From the NCBI RefSeq assembly GCF_002198675.1, contig NZ_MWLL01000015.1, forward strand, positions 1 to 64,000: 64,000 bases of DNA, read 5' to 3'. Shown in pieces: positions 54,651 to 63,666 of this stretch; the stretch's first letter is position 1, and the number at the start of each line of letters is the position of its first letter. The DNA comes from Kineosporia sp. R_H_3 (GTDB taxonomy: Bacteria > Actinomycetota > Actinomycetes > Actinomycetales > Kineosporiaceae). A program made the translations under genes and the position numbers. The notes beneath the pieces were generated by a model. It saw only the letters and a program-made list of their open reading frames with translations. It was not told the DNA's origin and searched no databases.

Positions 54651-57110
54651 TCAACTGTCCGACACCTTCGCAGGCGCGAGCGGCATCGGGGTGGGACGGC
54701 TGGTGTCCGCAGCTGTGCGTTGAGCGGGCTGAAGCTCGTTCGTGCGGAGCGTGAATGCGGGGTTCTCCCGGCCGTTGGTGACGAGCCGGGTGGCAGCGGT
54801 GTAGGCGTCGAGGTGGGCGAGGTCATGTTCGTCCAGTTCGGGGAGGGTGTGCCGCGCGAGGGCGTGGGCATCTTCGGGCGAGCAGGTGAAGTAGATCTTG
54901 TTGCGGGCGTTGGCGGAGATCGCCAGCTGGGTGTCGCGGGGGAGCTGGGCGAGGTGCTGATGGGCCAGGACGAGCGAGAGATGGTAGCCGCGGGCTTCGG
55001 CGAGCATGTCGTTGACGGAGCCGGCGAGGTTGAGGATGTTGTGGGCCTCGTCGATCACGACGGTGGCGTCCCGGCGGCCAGGCTCCGACTGTCGGGTTCG
55101 GGCGGTGGCGGCCTGCCAGACCGACGCGAAGATCATGGAGCCGAGCAGCCGGGAAGTCTCTTCGCCGAGTTGGCCTTTTGGCAGGCGCGCGATGAGGATG
55201 CCGCCGCGGTCGAGGATGCGGGTCATGTCGACGCTGGATCTTGGTGTCCCGATGGTGGCGCGGACGAAGTCGCGCAACAGGAAGGCCCGGAGCCGGGCCA
55301 GGACGGGGCCGGTAACTTGGGCCCGCAGCGCGGGTGGCGTGGCTTCGAACCATTCCCAGAAGCCTTTGAGGCCTTCGGGGTCGGTCAGGTCGACGGTGAA
55401 CGGGGCACGGAACTGCCTGTTGTTCAACAGCGGCGGCACGGTGAGCAGAGTGGGGTCGGGGTGGCGCATCACGGTCAGGCAGGCCACGCGCATGACGTCG
55501 TCGATGCGAGGTCCCCAGTGGCGTTGGAAGATCGCGGCGAAGATCGAGACGATGTTGTCGACGATGAGGTCTTCGTCGCCGCCGGGGCGTAGCTCGAGCG
55601 GGTTCAGAGTGGCGCTCTTGGTGGGCTGATCGGGGTCGATGACCACGAGCCGCTCGAGGGCGTGGTCGGGGATGCGGTCTTGGACGTCGCGGGCGAGGTC
55701 GCCCTTGGGGTCGATGAGGACGACGCCTCGGCCGGCGCGGATGTCGTCGAGGACGAGGTGGGCGAGCAAGGTGGATTTGCCGACGCCGGTCGAACCGAGG
55801 ACGTGCAGGTGGTGGCGGGCATCGACAACCGGCAGGGCGACGGTGTGCCCGCCGACGGCGGCCCGACCGAGGACCTTGGTGCCGCGACCACCGGCCGGCA
55901 CACCGATGGGCGCCGGGACGCTCTTCGCACGGGCCCGCTCAAGCCCAGACACTGCGAGGTCTGTCGGGAGAGCGGCGAGAGCAGTGAATTCGGCCGCATC
56001 GACGAGGAACCCTCGGTGAAGTCGCCGGTCAGCGAGCACACGGTCTGCGTGAGTCATGGGAAGCGCCCGGAACCTGTTGCTGCCCGCGTAGACGGCATGC
56101 GCGGCTGCGATTGCGTGGGCGAGCGTGATCAGGCGTCGCGCTATCGCGTCGGACTGTCTCTGTCGGCGCCGCAGTGGACTATCCGGTGCCGATGTTGTGC
56201 CGTCAACCAAAGCAGCGGTGTGGGCGACGGCGTACCGCAGGGCGATCTCCCAGTGCGGACCGTTGGCTTTGGCCAGGACCTCCGTGTTGTCGTGACGCTG
56301 CATGGGGTCGGCAGCTGTGCTCCGACCTGCAGCTGTGGTAGTTCGGGGCGGGTGGCTGAGCAGGCCCGTCAGGGTGCCGGCGAGCAACCCGGCAGCCGCC
56401 TCGGGGAGGCCGCGACTCGTGCGTCGTCCGCTCGCGATGGCTGCAGCGGAGGCGCGCAGGCGGGCGATCTGGCGGGGGCTGGCCGGTCGGGCCAGGACCT
56501 GGACGCAGGCGGCCTCGGTGCCTCGCAGGTGGGAGGCGGCACCGAGTAGGGCGCGCTTTGGGTCGCTCTGGTGGTCGGTGGCGATCGGGTAGCAGTGCGC
56601 CCGAGCGGGGACAAGGGCCCCGCCCGTCGCTCGTGCCGACCGTTGACCCCGCGGGCCTCGCGGACTGTCGCTGGCGGGGATGGTGGGGAGGGGCGTGACG
56701 GCGGGGTCGATGCGGGTGGTGGCGCCGGGCCAGGCGGCGACGACTGCGGCGGCGATCGGTGCGGCGGGGACGGTGCCGGGGACCCAGAGCAGGATCTGCA
56801 GGTGGCGGCCTGTCCACCGGTATTCGAGGCTGACGTGAGGGGCCCCGGTCCGCAGGCGGCGCCGTCGGGACGGGATGAGCAGTCCGTGCAGGTTCGCCCA
56901 GAAGGCTGCGGCACCATCCGCTTCGACGGTCGCGGGTGGGGTGATGAGGACCTGTTGTGCGCCGGTGAGGAGTCGTTGGTGCCGTCGCGTTCGGATGGCG
57001 CGCCCGGCGAGCTGCCAGCCCCCAGCTCCGCAGATGGCCGTTGTGAGGACGGCCGCGAGCGTGAGGGCGTGGGCAGCGATCAGTCCGGCGGGGGTGATCG
57101 GCGGTGTCAC
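54651..57110 (-). CDS. VirD4/TraG-type conjugative coupling ATPase
   Basis: This 819-residue protein has an N-terminal membrane helix (LTLAAVLTTAICGAGGWQLAG). A long non-catalytic region comes next, then the ATPase domain from about 420. HHLHVLGSTGVGKSTLLAHL is Walker A (K near 443), GRGVVLIDPKGDLARDV follows, then RRDATVVIDEAHNILNL (Walker B) and LSLVLAHQHLAQL. This is the layout of TraD/TraG/VirD4 and of type IV coupling proteins in actinobacterial integrative elements. It would feed DNA to the transfer channel. It overlaps the VirB4 gene by four bases and is the last gene of the operon. Confidence 0.9.
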   Translation of the reverse strand: MTPPITPAGLIAAHALTLAAVLTTAICGAGGWQLAGRAIRTRRHQRLLTGAQQVLITPPATVEADGAAAFWANLHGLLIPSRRRRLRTGAPHVSLEYRWTGRHLQILLWVPGTVPAAPIAAAVVAAWPGATTRIDPAVTPLPTIPASDSPRGPRGQRSARATGGALVPARAHCYPIATDHQSDPKRALLGAASHLRGTEAACVQVLARPASPRQIARLRASAAAIASGRRTSRGLPEAAAGLLAGTLTGLLSHPPRTTTAAGRSTAADPMQRHDNTEVLAKANGPHWEIALRYAVAHTAALVDGTTSAPDSPLRRRQRQSDAIARRLITLAHAIAAAHAVYAGSNRFRALPMTHADRVLADRRLHRGFLVDAAEFTALAALPTDLAVSGLERARAKSVPAPIGVPAGGRGTKVLGRAAVGGHTVALPVVDARHHLHVLGSTGVGKSTLLAHLVLDDIRAGRGVVLIDPKGDLARDVQDRIPDHALERLVVIDPDQPTKSATLNPLELRPGGDEDLIVDNIVSIFAAIFQRHWGPRIDDVMRVACLTVMRHPDPTLLTVPPLLNNRQFRAPFTVDLTDPEGLKGFWEWFEATPPALRAQVTGPVLARLRAFLLRDFVRATIGTPRSSVDMTRILDRGGILIARLPKGQLGEETSRLLGSMIFASVWQAATARTRQSEPGRRDATVVIDEAHNILNLAGSVNDMLAEARGYHLSLVLAHQHLAQLPRDTQLAISANARNKIYFTCSPEDAHALARHTLPELDEHDLAHLDAYTAATRLVTNGRENPAFTLRTNELQPAQRTAADTSRPTPMPLAPAKVSDS

Positions 57111-59080
57111 GTCGCCGCCGCGGTGTCGTCGTCCGGCTCGCTGCTGAGGACGGCGGTGACGGTGGCATGTTCGGTGGGGGAGGCGATGGCGAGGTAGCTG
57201 ACGCGGGATGCGCCGGCGACGAGCAGAGCTTCACCGCGGGGTGCTGCGAGTAGCAGTCGGGCTTCGCCGGTCGTGAGGTGGAAGACGTCGGCGACGGCGT
57301 CGATGGCTTGTGGTGCCTGCCGCATGAGGATCTGGGTGGCGGCGTTGGCGATGACGACCTGGCCGAGGTCGGAGCTGAGCAGGTCGGCTGCGTCCTGGGT
57401 GACTACGGTGATCCCGGCGTTGCGTTTGCGGGCTGACTTGGACATCCGGGCCAGGAACCGGGCGCCGTCGGGTTCGCGCATCAGCGTCCAGGCCTCGTCG
57501 ACCACGACCAGTCGGCGTTGTGGTCCCAATCGGAGGTCTGACGCCTGCCGGGGTGGTAGGTATCGGACGCCTGGTTGGCCAACCCGTCGGGTGGCCCGAC
57601 TCACCGAGTTGGCCAACCGGGCTTGCCGGTGCGCGCTGGTTGGACCCTTTGACGGGTCTGGCGGGGATGGTTGGTCGACGTCGCGCCAGATGGCGTCGAG
57701 GGCGAGCAGCATGCCGGCGGCGCGTAGTTCGTCGGGGAGGTGGCGGGTGGACCAGACGACGAGGTGCCCGCTGGGGTTGGTGGTGGTGGGTCCGGCGAAC
57801 AGGTCCTTGAAGGCGCCCTCGACCCAGGGTGACAGTCGGGCGGCCAGGGTCGCGGCGGCCGGGTTGGTCTCGCCGATCCGGGTCAAGGCGGCGGCGAGGT
57901 CGGCGAGCACGGGCGCCGGCCTGGTCCAGGTCGACGGGTCGTGGCTGATGCCGGCGGCGGTGTAGGTGGCGGTGATCGCGGCGTCGAGTGCGGCTCGTTC
58001 CTGCGGTGGCGGCTGTTCGCCGAGCAGGACGCCGATCAGGGTGTGCAGGAACAGCGCTCGCCGGGTCAATGCATCGCGCGGGGTGGGCCCGCTGGGAATG
58101 TCGAACGGATTGACCCGGACCTCGGCAGCGCCGAGGCGGACCACGCGTCCGTCGACGGCTGCGGCCAGGGCGGTGTACTCGTCCTCGGGGTCAATCACGG
58201 CGACGTGGACGCCGTCGTACAGCTGGCGCAGCACATCGAGCTTGACGAGGTAGGACTTGCCGGCGCCGGAGCGGGCCAGGACGACCGCGTTGTGGTTGTC
58301 CTGGGCCCAGCGGTCCCACCAGACGATCCCGCCGGAGGCGGTGTTCACTCCGTAGAGGACGCCCCCGGGTGTGGCGTCCTCGCCGGGCAGTGGCCCGGGT
58401 AGATCGGGGCAGGCCAACGGGAACGCGGCTGCGAGAGCGTCGGTGTCCATCACCCGCCGCTGGTTCAGACCGTCGTGGCCGAGGGGCAGGGTGGAGCACC
58501 ACCCTGGGAGTTGGCGCCAGGTTGCGGGGTGGGTGTCGAGCAGGACGGAGGCGGCTGCCGCGCGGACCTCGGCAACGGCGTCCGCCAGGAGCGCCCGGGT
58601 GGGGGCGTGAACGGTCAGGTAGAGCCCGACCCGGAACAGGCGTGCTTGCCCTCTGGCCAACCGGTCGGCGAGGGCGGCGGCGTCATCCGCGGCGGCCTCG
58701 ACGAGGGGGTCGTCGAGTCGGCCGCGGTCAGCGTCGATGCGGCGGGAGGACTCCAATCGAGCCCGTTGCCGCCGCAGCCTGCCCGTGGCGACCTCGGTCG
58801 GTAGCGGGTCGATGTGGACCGCGACGTCCAACCTGCCGGCCCAGGCCAGCAGTGGCTCGAGCCAAGCGATGCCGACTTCGGCCGGATAGCCGCAGACGAT
58901 CAGGGTGGCCGCGTAGCCGTCGCCGACCCGCACGTAGCCACCGGCTGTGGTCACCGCTGACGGGCCGATGACCTCCGCGAGGGTTGGGCCGTCGGCCCGG
59001 CCCGCGAGCAGGTCGCTGCGGCGGTGACCGCGGCGTCGTCCGTCTCGCCTTGCCCGGTCGGAAGCCCGCGAAGCTCTCAC
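57107..59080 (-). CDS. VirB4-type conjugation ATPase
   Basis: GTG 59080 overlaps the PrgI-like stop (GTGA); 657 residues. The N-terminal half has GPSAVTTAGGYVRVGDGYAATLIVCGYPAEVGIAWLEPLL, seen in SCO6880-like and VirB4-like proteins. Walker A is HNAVVLARSGAGKSYLVKLDVLRQL (K near 273). VIDPEDEYTALA follows, and the C-terminal half has RLVVVDEAWTLMREPDGARFLARMSKSARKRNAGITVVTQDAADLL. It probably drives assembly of the type IV secretion channel. The gene contains two copies of the GGTTGGCCAACC palindrome, one shortened. Confidence 0.9.
   Translation of the reverse strand: MRASRASDRARRDGRRRGHRRSDLLAGRADGPTLAEVIGPSAVTTAGGYVRVGDGYAATLIVCGYPAEVGIAWLEPLLAWAGRLDVAVHIDPLPTEVATGRLRRQRARLESSRRIDADRGRLDDPLVEAAADDAAALADRLARGQARLFRVGLYLTVHAPTRALLADAVAEVRAAAASVLLDTHPATWRQLPGWCSTLPLGHDGLNQRRVMDTDALAAAFPLACPDLPGPLPGEDATPGGVLYGVNTASGGIVWWDRWAQDNHNAVVLARSGAGKSYLVKLDVLRQLYDGVHVAVIDPEDEYTALAAAVDGRVVRLGAAEVRVNPFDIPSGPTPRDALTRRALFLHTLIGVLLGEQPPPQERAALDAAITATYTAAGISHDPSTWTRPAPVLADLAAALTRIGETNPAAATLAARLSPWVEGAFKDLFAGPTTTNPSGHLVVWSTRHLPDELRAAGMLLALDAIWRDVDQPSPPDPSKGPTSAHRQARLANSVSRATRRVGQPGVRYLPPRQASDLRLGPQRRLVVVDEAWTLMREPDGARFLARMSKSARKRNAGITVVTQDAADLLSSDLGQVVIANAATQILMRQAPQAIDAVADVFHLTTGEARLLLAAPRGEALLVAGASRVSYLAIASPTEHATVTAVLSSEPDDDTAAAT
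57573..57584. repeat. Palindrome GGTTGGCCAACC, copy 1
   Basis: A perfect 12-base palindrome inside the VirB4 gene. An 11-base version (GTTGGCCAACC) follows at 57608-57618. The same sequence occurs at 62045 and 62914. Confidence 0.6.
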
Positions 59081-60132
59081 CGCCGCCCCCAGGAGGCTGG
59101 GCGTCCGGCGGGCTCGTCAGCGAGGTTGTCGTCCAGGCTGAGATCGTCGATGGCGCTGTCGGTGTACTCGTCCCAGGCGGTGGTGGTGGCTGTGACCGGG
59201 ATGCCGGGGGCGGTACGGGGGCTGGTGGCATCGGTGGACCCGTACGGGTCGGCTGCCGCGGAGAGGACGGCGGTAACCTCGCCGGCGCTGAGGACCCGGC
59301 AGCGCACTCCGACAGCGGACAGAGCATCAGCGGTCGCGGCAGCTCGGCGTTGCACGTCCGATCCCACGGTGCCGGCTCGGCTGACGCTGGGGCTGGTTAC
59401 GGCGATGGTTACGGTTCGCTGGAGCGGGTCGTGGGACTCCATCAAGTCGAGCAGGAACCAGGCGTAGTCGACGGCAGCACCGGCCAGGGCCGGTGAGGTC
59501 AGGTCGTGGGCCTGCTCGACGACGCGTTCAGCGTGAGTGCCGAGGTCGAGTCGCGTCGTCGACAGGACGATCTGCGCCGGGCTGGTCAAGGCGTTGAGCC
59601 ACCGTGCGAAGGCGCCGACCTGGGCGGCCTGTTCCGCCGAGCTGTTCAGGTTCGCGGTGACCGTGGTCGAGGCGACCAACGCGACTGCGGTCGCTCCCGT
59701 GACGAGCGTGCCGTCGTCGTCGATCGCCGAGGTCGGCAGCCGCAACATACCCAACCGGCCCGTCTCCGCCGTGGGGTTCGTGGTCGTCAGGGGCGCCCAG
59801 TCCGGCGTCCCTGAGGATGGATGGACTGGCAGAAGCCGGCGCGGGCCGCGGCGATGGGTGAGCGCAGCGAGCAGCCAGGCATCGAGGCTGACCCCGTCAC
59901 GTCGTCCCATGGCGACGGCGGCGGCCAACGCGGCAACCGGACTGGTCGTAGCGACCAGGACTGGAATGGGCACCCGGCCGGCGAGGACTTGCCAGGCGAG
60001 GTAGATCGGGACCACGGCGACGGCGAGGACCGCGACCTGCCGGGTGGTCAACCCGAGCATGATCCGGTCGGGGGCATCCAGGTCGGCCGGGATCCGGGCC
60101 TGCACGGGCAACTCATCGACGACGCGGTTCAT
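59077..60132 (-). CDS. PrgI-like membrane protein of the transfer system
   Basis: This 351-residue protein starts at ATG 60132, overlapping the VirB6-like gene. ARIPADLDAPDRIMLGLTTRQVAVLAVAVVPIYLAWQVLA, a second helix (PIPVLVATTSPVAALAAAVAMG) and GVSLDAWLLAALTHRRGPRRLLP are the PrgI signature; PrgI is a VirB3-like channel subunit. Further on it has a soluble domain of about 220 residues, as in actinobacterial SCO6880-type proteins. Its position directly before VirB4 is typical. Confidence 0.85.
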   Translation of the reverse strand: MNRVVDELPVQARIPADLDAPDRIMLGLTTRQVAVLAVAVVPIYLAWQVLAGRVPIPVLVATTSPVAALAAAVAMGRRDGVSLDAWLLAALTHRRGPRRLLPVHPSSGTPDWAPLTTTNPTAETGRLGMLRLPTSAIDDDGTLVTGATAVALVASTTVTANLNSSAEQAAQVGAFARWLNALTSPAQIVLSTTRLDLGTHAERVVEQAHDLTSPALAGAAVDYAWFLLDLMESHDPLQRTVTIAVTSPSVSRAGTVGSDVQRRAAATADALSAVGVRCRVLSAGEVTAVLSAAADPYGSTDATSPRTAPGIPVTATTTAWDEYTDSAIDDLSLDDNLADEPAGRPASWGRR

Positions 60133-61504
60133 CGCGCCTCCTCCCAGTGGATGGACGTTCAGGTGCGGCAGGAGCTGGCCGGCGCGGGGCTGTCCACGGG
60201 ACAGGACGCGAAGGCGAGGTCGAGATCACCGGTGGGGATGCGGCCGGAGGGATCGCGGGTTGTCGGGAGCGGTCTGGCCTGCGCTCGCGGGTCGACGCCC
60301 CTGCCGTGGGCCGAGGGCTCGCTGCGGTGACAGGTGTCGCGGACGTGGCCGGAACACCGGAGGGTGGCGGAGCCGACGTTGCGGAGGGGTTGGCGGACCT
60401 CGGGCGAGCGGGTGCTGGGCCTGAGCCCGTTCCTGAACTTGGGTGGGCTGGGGCTCGACCTGGTCCCGATGGTGGGCGCCGAGGAGGAACGCCGCCGTGT
60501 GGCGGCCTGCCGGGGCCACCGCCGCGGCGAGGGCTTGGTCCGCCAGTCCCGCCGGAGCCGCGGCTTGGCCCCGGGGGCCGCGACTTGGCGAGTCGTCCGG
60601 CGCCGAAGGCGGTGCGCAGTCCGGTGCCGAGGCCGCGGGTGAGCTGCTGGACGACGACGAAGCGAAGGATGGTGCCGACCAGATTCGGACGCCCGCCCGG
60701 GGTGAGTTGGCGGCGCACCAGCGCGGGGATGCGCACCGTGGCGTACAGCAGGACGGCGACGATAAATAGGTTGAACAGCCCGGTCGGGTCCGACGGCATG
60801 CCGTAGCTGGGCAGGTTCGCGGCCGGGTCGAGGAAGATCGCCAGGCTGGTGTTGAGTGCCACGGCTTGCAGGACGACGGTGATCGACAGGCCGCCCATGG
60901 TGCGCCACCAGGCCTGGGCGATCGGTTCGGTCCAGGGCAGGGCGTGGCAGGCCAGGGCGGCGGGGGCGACGCCGACGGCGACGATGAGTGCGACGAATCG
61001 GGCGATCCAGCCGACCAGTAGCAACGCCAAGAGCACGTCGATGGTCAGCCCGATCAGGGTTACCAGCAATGCGGAAGCTGGGTTCGTCAAGGCGCCGGTC
61101 ACCACGCGCAGCAACGCAGCCAGGGAGCGTTCGGAGGCGATGCCCTGCCCGGTCAGCGCCTCGACGAGCGCGTTCGCCGTGGTAGTGATGGCCTGGCAGA
61201 TCGGTGGCGCGAAGTTCGCCGCGACCAGTCCGATCACCATTCGGGGCGCCAACTCGGCCAGCCCGTATCTGGACTGGACGGTGTCACGCGTCATCACGAC
61301 GATGCCCACGGTCATGATGACGACGACGAAGCCGGTGTTCACGATCGCCAGTGCCCGGCCCGAGACGGCGGCGACTTGAGGGAGGCCGGTGACGTCGGGT
61401 AGGTGGAACAGAGTGGCGACCAGCAGGGCCCAGGTCTGGTTCAGGGTGTCGCGGGTGAAGGCCAGCAGCCAGGCGGTGGCCTGATCGAACAACCAGCCCA
61501 TCAT
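60113..61504 (-). CDS. VirB6/TrbL-like channel protein
   Basis: ATG 61504 is preferred because it shares a base with the stop of the pilin gene; 463 residues. About seven helices occupy residues 1-290, including MGWLFDQATAWLLAFTRDTLNQTW, LAIVNTGFVVVIMTVGIVVMTRD and VLLALLLVGWIARFVALIVAVGVAPAALACHALPWTEPIAQAW. The layout matches TrbL/VirB6. The last about 150 residues are very rich in Pro, Arg, Ser and Gly (RRGGGPGRPPHGGVPPRRP) and probably disordered and cytoplasmic. Confidence 0.83.
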   Translation of the reverse strand: MMGWLFDQATAWLLAFTRDTLNQTWALLVATLFHLPDVTGLPQVAAVSGRALAIVNTGFVVVIMTVGIVVMTRDTVQSRYGLAELAPRMVIGLVAANFAPPICQAITTTANALVEALTGQGIASERSLAALLRVVTGALTNPASALLVTLIGLTIDVLLALLLVGWIARFVALIVAVGVAPAALACHALPWTEPIAQAWWRTMGGLSITVVLQAVALNTSLAIFLDPAANLPSYGMPSDPTGLFNLFIVAVLLYATVRIPALVRRQLTPGGRPNLVGTILRFVVVQQLTRGLGTGLRTAFGAGRLAKSRPPGPSRGSGGTGGPSPRRGGGPGRPPHGGVPPRRPPSGPGRAPAHPSSGTGSGPAPARPRSANPSATSAPPPSGVPATSATPVTAASPRPTAGASTRERRPDRSRQPAIPPAASPPVISTSPSRPVPWTAPRRPAPAAPERPSTGRRRDEPRRR

Positions 61505-61770
61505 CAGACCCCCAGGATCTGCTTCAGAACGGTGAGTACCACCGGCGCCAGGATCGCCAACCCGTATCCGATGGCTGCCGACCGCAGGGCGCTCTTGGCT
61601 CGCTCGACCTCGGACGGGTTGCCGTCGGCGGCCATATAACGCAGCCCGCCCAGGGTCAGGAAGAAGGTGGCGAGGGCAGCGAGAATCCCGACCAGCCACC
61701 CCGTCGCGTTGTTGATCACGGTGGGTAGGTCCGCGGCCGCCGCGAGCATCAAGACCGCTGTCGTATGCAC
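61504..61770 (-). CDS. Small VirB2/TrbC-like pilin-type membrane protein
   Basis: GTG 61770 follows GAGGAGG by 10 bases. The frame extends upstream but without a plausible sequence. The 88-residue product has a short leader and two hydrophobic helices: TGWLVGILAALATFFLTLGGLRYMAADG and AAIGYGLAILAPVVLTVLKQILGV, with SEVERAKSALRSA between them. This matches TrbC/VirB2-like pilins and related channel subunits in actinobacterial type IV systems. It heads the coupled channel operon. Confidence 0.8.
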   Translation of the reverse strand: MHTTAVLMLAAAADLPTVINNATGWLVGILAALATFFLTLGGLRYMAADGNPSEVERAKSALRSAAIGYGLAILAPVVLTVLKQILGV

Positions 61771-62058
61771 CGGGACGTCACCTCCTCGTCGAGCTCGCAG
61801 AATCCGTAAGTCGGGTGTGGGGATGCCACCGCGGGCGTGGACGGCGGTCGAGCAGAACCCGTCCCTCCCTTCGAGGCACGTCAGCGGTTCTGATGCGGTC
61901 CGAGGCGTGAACACGGTCACCGACTCGACCGCCGTCGCCGGCTCCGCGGTGGCATCCAGAACCAGAGGCACACACCTGGTTCCGCCCACCCACGGCCCGG
62001 CAACGCCACCCAACCGGACGACGTCGAGGCGCCCGTGAGTCAACGGTTGGCCAACCAG
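61771..62058. other. Leader region before the transfer operon
   Basis: These 288 bases contain no gene I would defend, though a frame stays open on the minus strand. The palindrome GGTTGGCCAACC lies at 62045-62056, just at the end of the upstream gene, and a promoter for the transfer operon is likely here. Confidence 0.4.
62045..62056. repeat. Palindrome GGTTGGCCAACC, copy 3
   Basis: This perfect 12-base palindrome lies 275 bases upstream of the pilin-like start and 3 bases downstream of the neighbouring gene's end. It may be an operator for transfer genes. Confidence 0.55.
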
Positions 62059-62844
62059 TCACCCGGCGGGGGACAGGGCCACCCAGTCCAGATCGCCGGA
62101 CCGGATAGCCGCGACCAGGCGGCGTTCGCCGTCGCGACGCCACGACGCTGCCAGATCGACCGTGACCCCGAGCCGGTCGGCGACCACCGTGAGTGGGACG
62201 TCGTCCAGGCGGGTGGCGGAGATGAGAAGGCACTCTTCCGGGTCGATCACCGCGGCCGTGAGCGCTCGGGTCAGGACCCAGTCGGGGTGACCCCAGGGCC
62301 TCGGTGGTGGGCCCCACGCTTCCTGGACCCGGATGACGTCGTTGTCCCGCACGCTGTTGCGGGCGCGGCGGACGGCGCGGGCGCCGGCGTCGATCAACCG
62401 GGAGCAGATGTTCGCTCCGTCGAGGTCGATCGTGGACAGTCGATCGAGGAACCCGGCCAACAGTTCGGCGTCCAGGTCGGCGGTCTCGCCGTGCCAGCCG
62501 AACGCCAGCCGGCCAGCCCGGCGACGAAGCCCCGGGATGGCCAACCCGACCACGGCCAGCACCCACGCGGGGTCGCCGCTGCGGGCCAGGGTTACAAGCT
62601 CGCGCCACACCGCGTCTCTGACCGTTCGAGGCGTCGCGTCGTCGATCAACAGCCGCCGCAGCCGGTCGACGGCGATTGGTCGATCAGGCAGGCAGTCGAT
62701 CCGGCCGCCGTCGAAGGTCAACGGTTTCGGGGGAGCGGTGAGCAGTTCGAATGCGCGCTGCGCGGCGTCCAACGGGCTTGCCGGCCATTCCCGTGACGGT
62801 GATGCGCAGTCGCGTTCCTCGAGAGCGTGCTCCAAGTGGGTCAT
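62059..62844 (-). CDS. Helix-turn-helix-like protein beside the transfer genes, function unknown
   Basis: ATG 62844 follows GGAG by 7 bases; earlier ATGs at 62856 and 62874 are possible. About 261 residues, mostly helical and Arg/Asp rich. The C-terminal part (ALTAAVIDPEECLLISATRLDDVPLTVVADRLGVTVDLAASWRRDGERRLVAAIR) looks like sigma region 4 or a similar helix-turn-helix. The middle (DLDAELLAGFLDRLSTIDLDGANICSRLIDAGARAVRRAR) recalls sigma region 2-type helices. It may be a transcription factor for the transfer genes. I cannot name the family. Confidence 0.65.
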   Translation of the reverse strand: MTHLEHALEERDCASPSREWPASPLDAAQRAFELLTAPPKPLTFDGGRIDCLPDRPIAVDRLRRLLIDDATPRTVRDAVWRELVTLARSGDPAWVLAVVGLAIPGLRRRAGRLAFGWHGETADLDAELLAGFLDRLSTIDLDGANICSRLIDAGARAVRRARNSVRDNDVIRVQEAWGPPPRPWGHPDWVLTRALTAAVIDPEECLLISATRLDDVPLTVVADRLGVTVDLAASWRRDGERRLVAAIRSGDLDWVALSPAG

Positions 62845-62913
62845 GACGATCTCCATCAGTAGAGGTCGGCGCATGCCGCCGACGCCCGTCCATGGGCTCA
62901 CGCCACTCCAACC

Positions 62914-62925
62914 GGTTGGCCAACC
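62914..62925. repeat. Palindrome GGTTGGCCAACC, copy 4
   Basis: This perfect copy sits 70 bases upstream of the helix-turn-helix-like gene's start (62844, minus strand), between it and the divergent gene at 63064. The position suits an operator. Confidence 0.55.
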
Positions 62926-63063
62926 GTCCCTGGAGGCCATGAGCCGGGTGCGATCCCGTTGGTGCCGGTTGGTCGGCTGCCTCCATCGAACGCTCCCGGA
63001 CGGTGGGGAACCCGAGCCATGGGTAGGCGTGAACACGACGTCACCGGCAGAACCCCGAACACC

Positions 63064-63666
63064 ATGACCGACAACCACCCCCACCAGCCCGGACCTGAGA
63101 CGCCGCCTGCGCGACAGCCGCAGTCCGGGCCTTCTGCGGAGGCGATCAACGGTCGCGTTCCGCTCGGTGAGCGCGCTGCGGACAACCTCATCCGGATGGC
63201 CACCGCCGCCAGCGGGACCGTCATCGATCTCGACGAGGACCCCACCCTGCGAGCGGCAGCCCTCGCGCTCGGGCGCAGCTACCTGGCCGTTGACCTGACC
63301 ACGATCGACACCCCGCCGGACCGACCCGCGGACCTGGTCGTGCTTCGCTGGCCCCGTCCGGGCGATCACTCATGGCTCAGCACGGCCGGCGAGGTATTCG
63401 CCGGGGCCGAGGGCATCTTGGCGCAGATGGGGCGCGTGGCCGTTTTGCTCGATCCGACTGCGGCCCTCGAATTCGGCATCACGTGGACCGGAACTCTGCT
63501 CGCCGCCGCTACCACCGTTGGACTGCCGGTGCTCCAGGACGTCGTCTGCATGCACGACCTGGAGTCAGAAGCAGTGGGCCAGTCCGAAGCGTCCGGATCC
63601 GCGACGCTGCGGCACCGCGTCATCCTCCTGCTCGGGACAGGGAGGGCACGCCATGTCGCACACTGA
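63064..63666 (+). CDS. Uncharacterised protein of the mobile element
   Basis: ATG 63064 (MTDNHPHQPGPETPP) is preferred over an earlier in-frame start at 62959. About 200 residues. A Pro-rich leader of about 30 residues precedes a globular part with ADNLIRMATAASGTVIDLDEDPTLRAAALALGRSYLAVDLTTIDTPPDRPADLVVLRWPRPGDHSWL and GRVAVLLDPTAALEFGITW. It resembles an alpha/beta, methyltransferase-like fold without a clear SAM motif. It overlaps the excisionase-like gene and is divergent from the transfer operon. No function is assigned. Confidence 0.65.
   Translation: MTDNHPHQPGPETPPARQPQSGPSAEAINGRVPLGERAADNLIRMATAASGTVIDLDEDPTLRAAALALGRSYLAVDLTTIDTPPDRPADLVVLRWPRPGDHSWLSTAGEVFAGAEGILAQMGRVAVLLDPTAALEFGITWTGTLLAAATTVGLPVLQDVVCMHDLESEAVGQSEASGSATLRHRVILLLGTGRARHVAH

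Noticed and set aside
54603-55592. 329-codon plus-strand frame opposite the coupling protein
   Set aside because: It is antisense to the VirD4/TraG ATPase, whose Walker motifs are clear. The composition (Gly/Val/Asp-rich, no motif) is that of a shadow.
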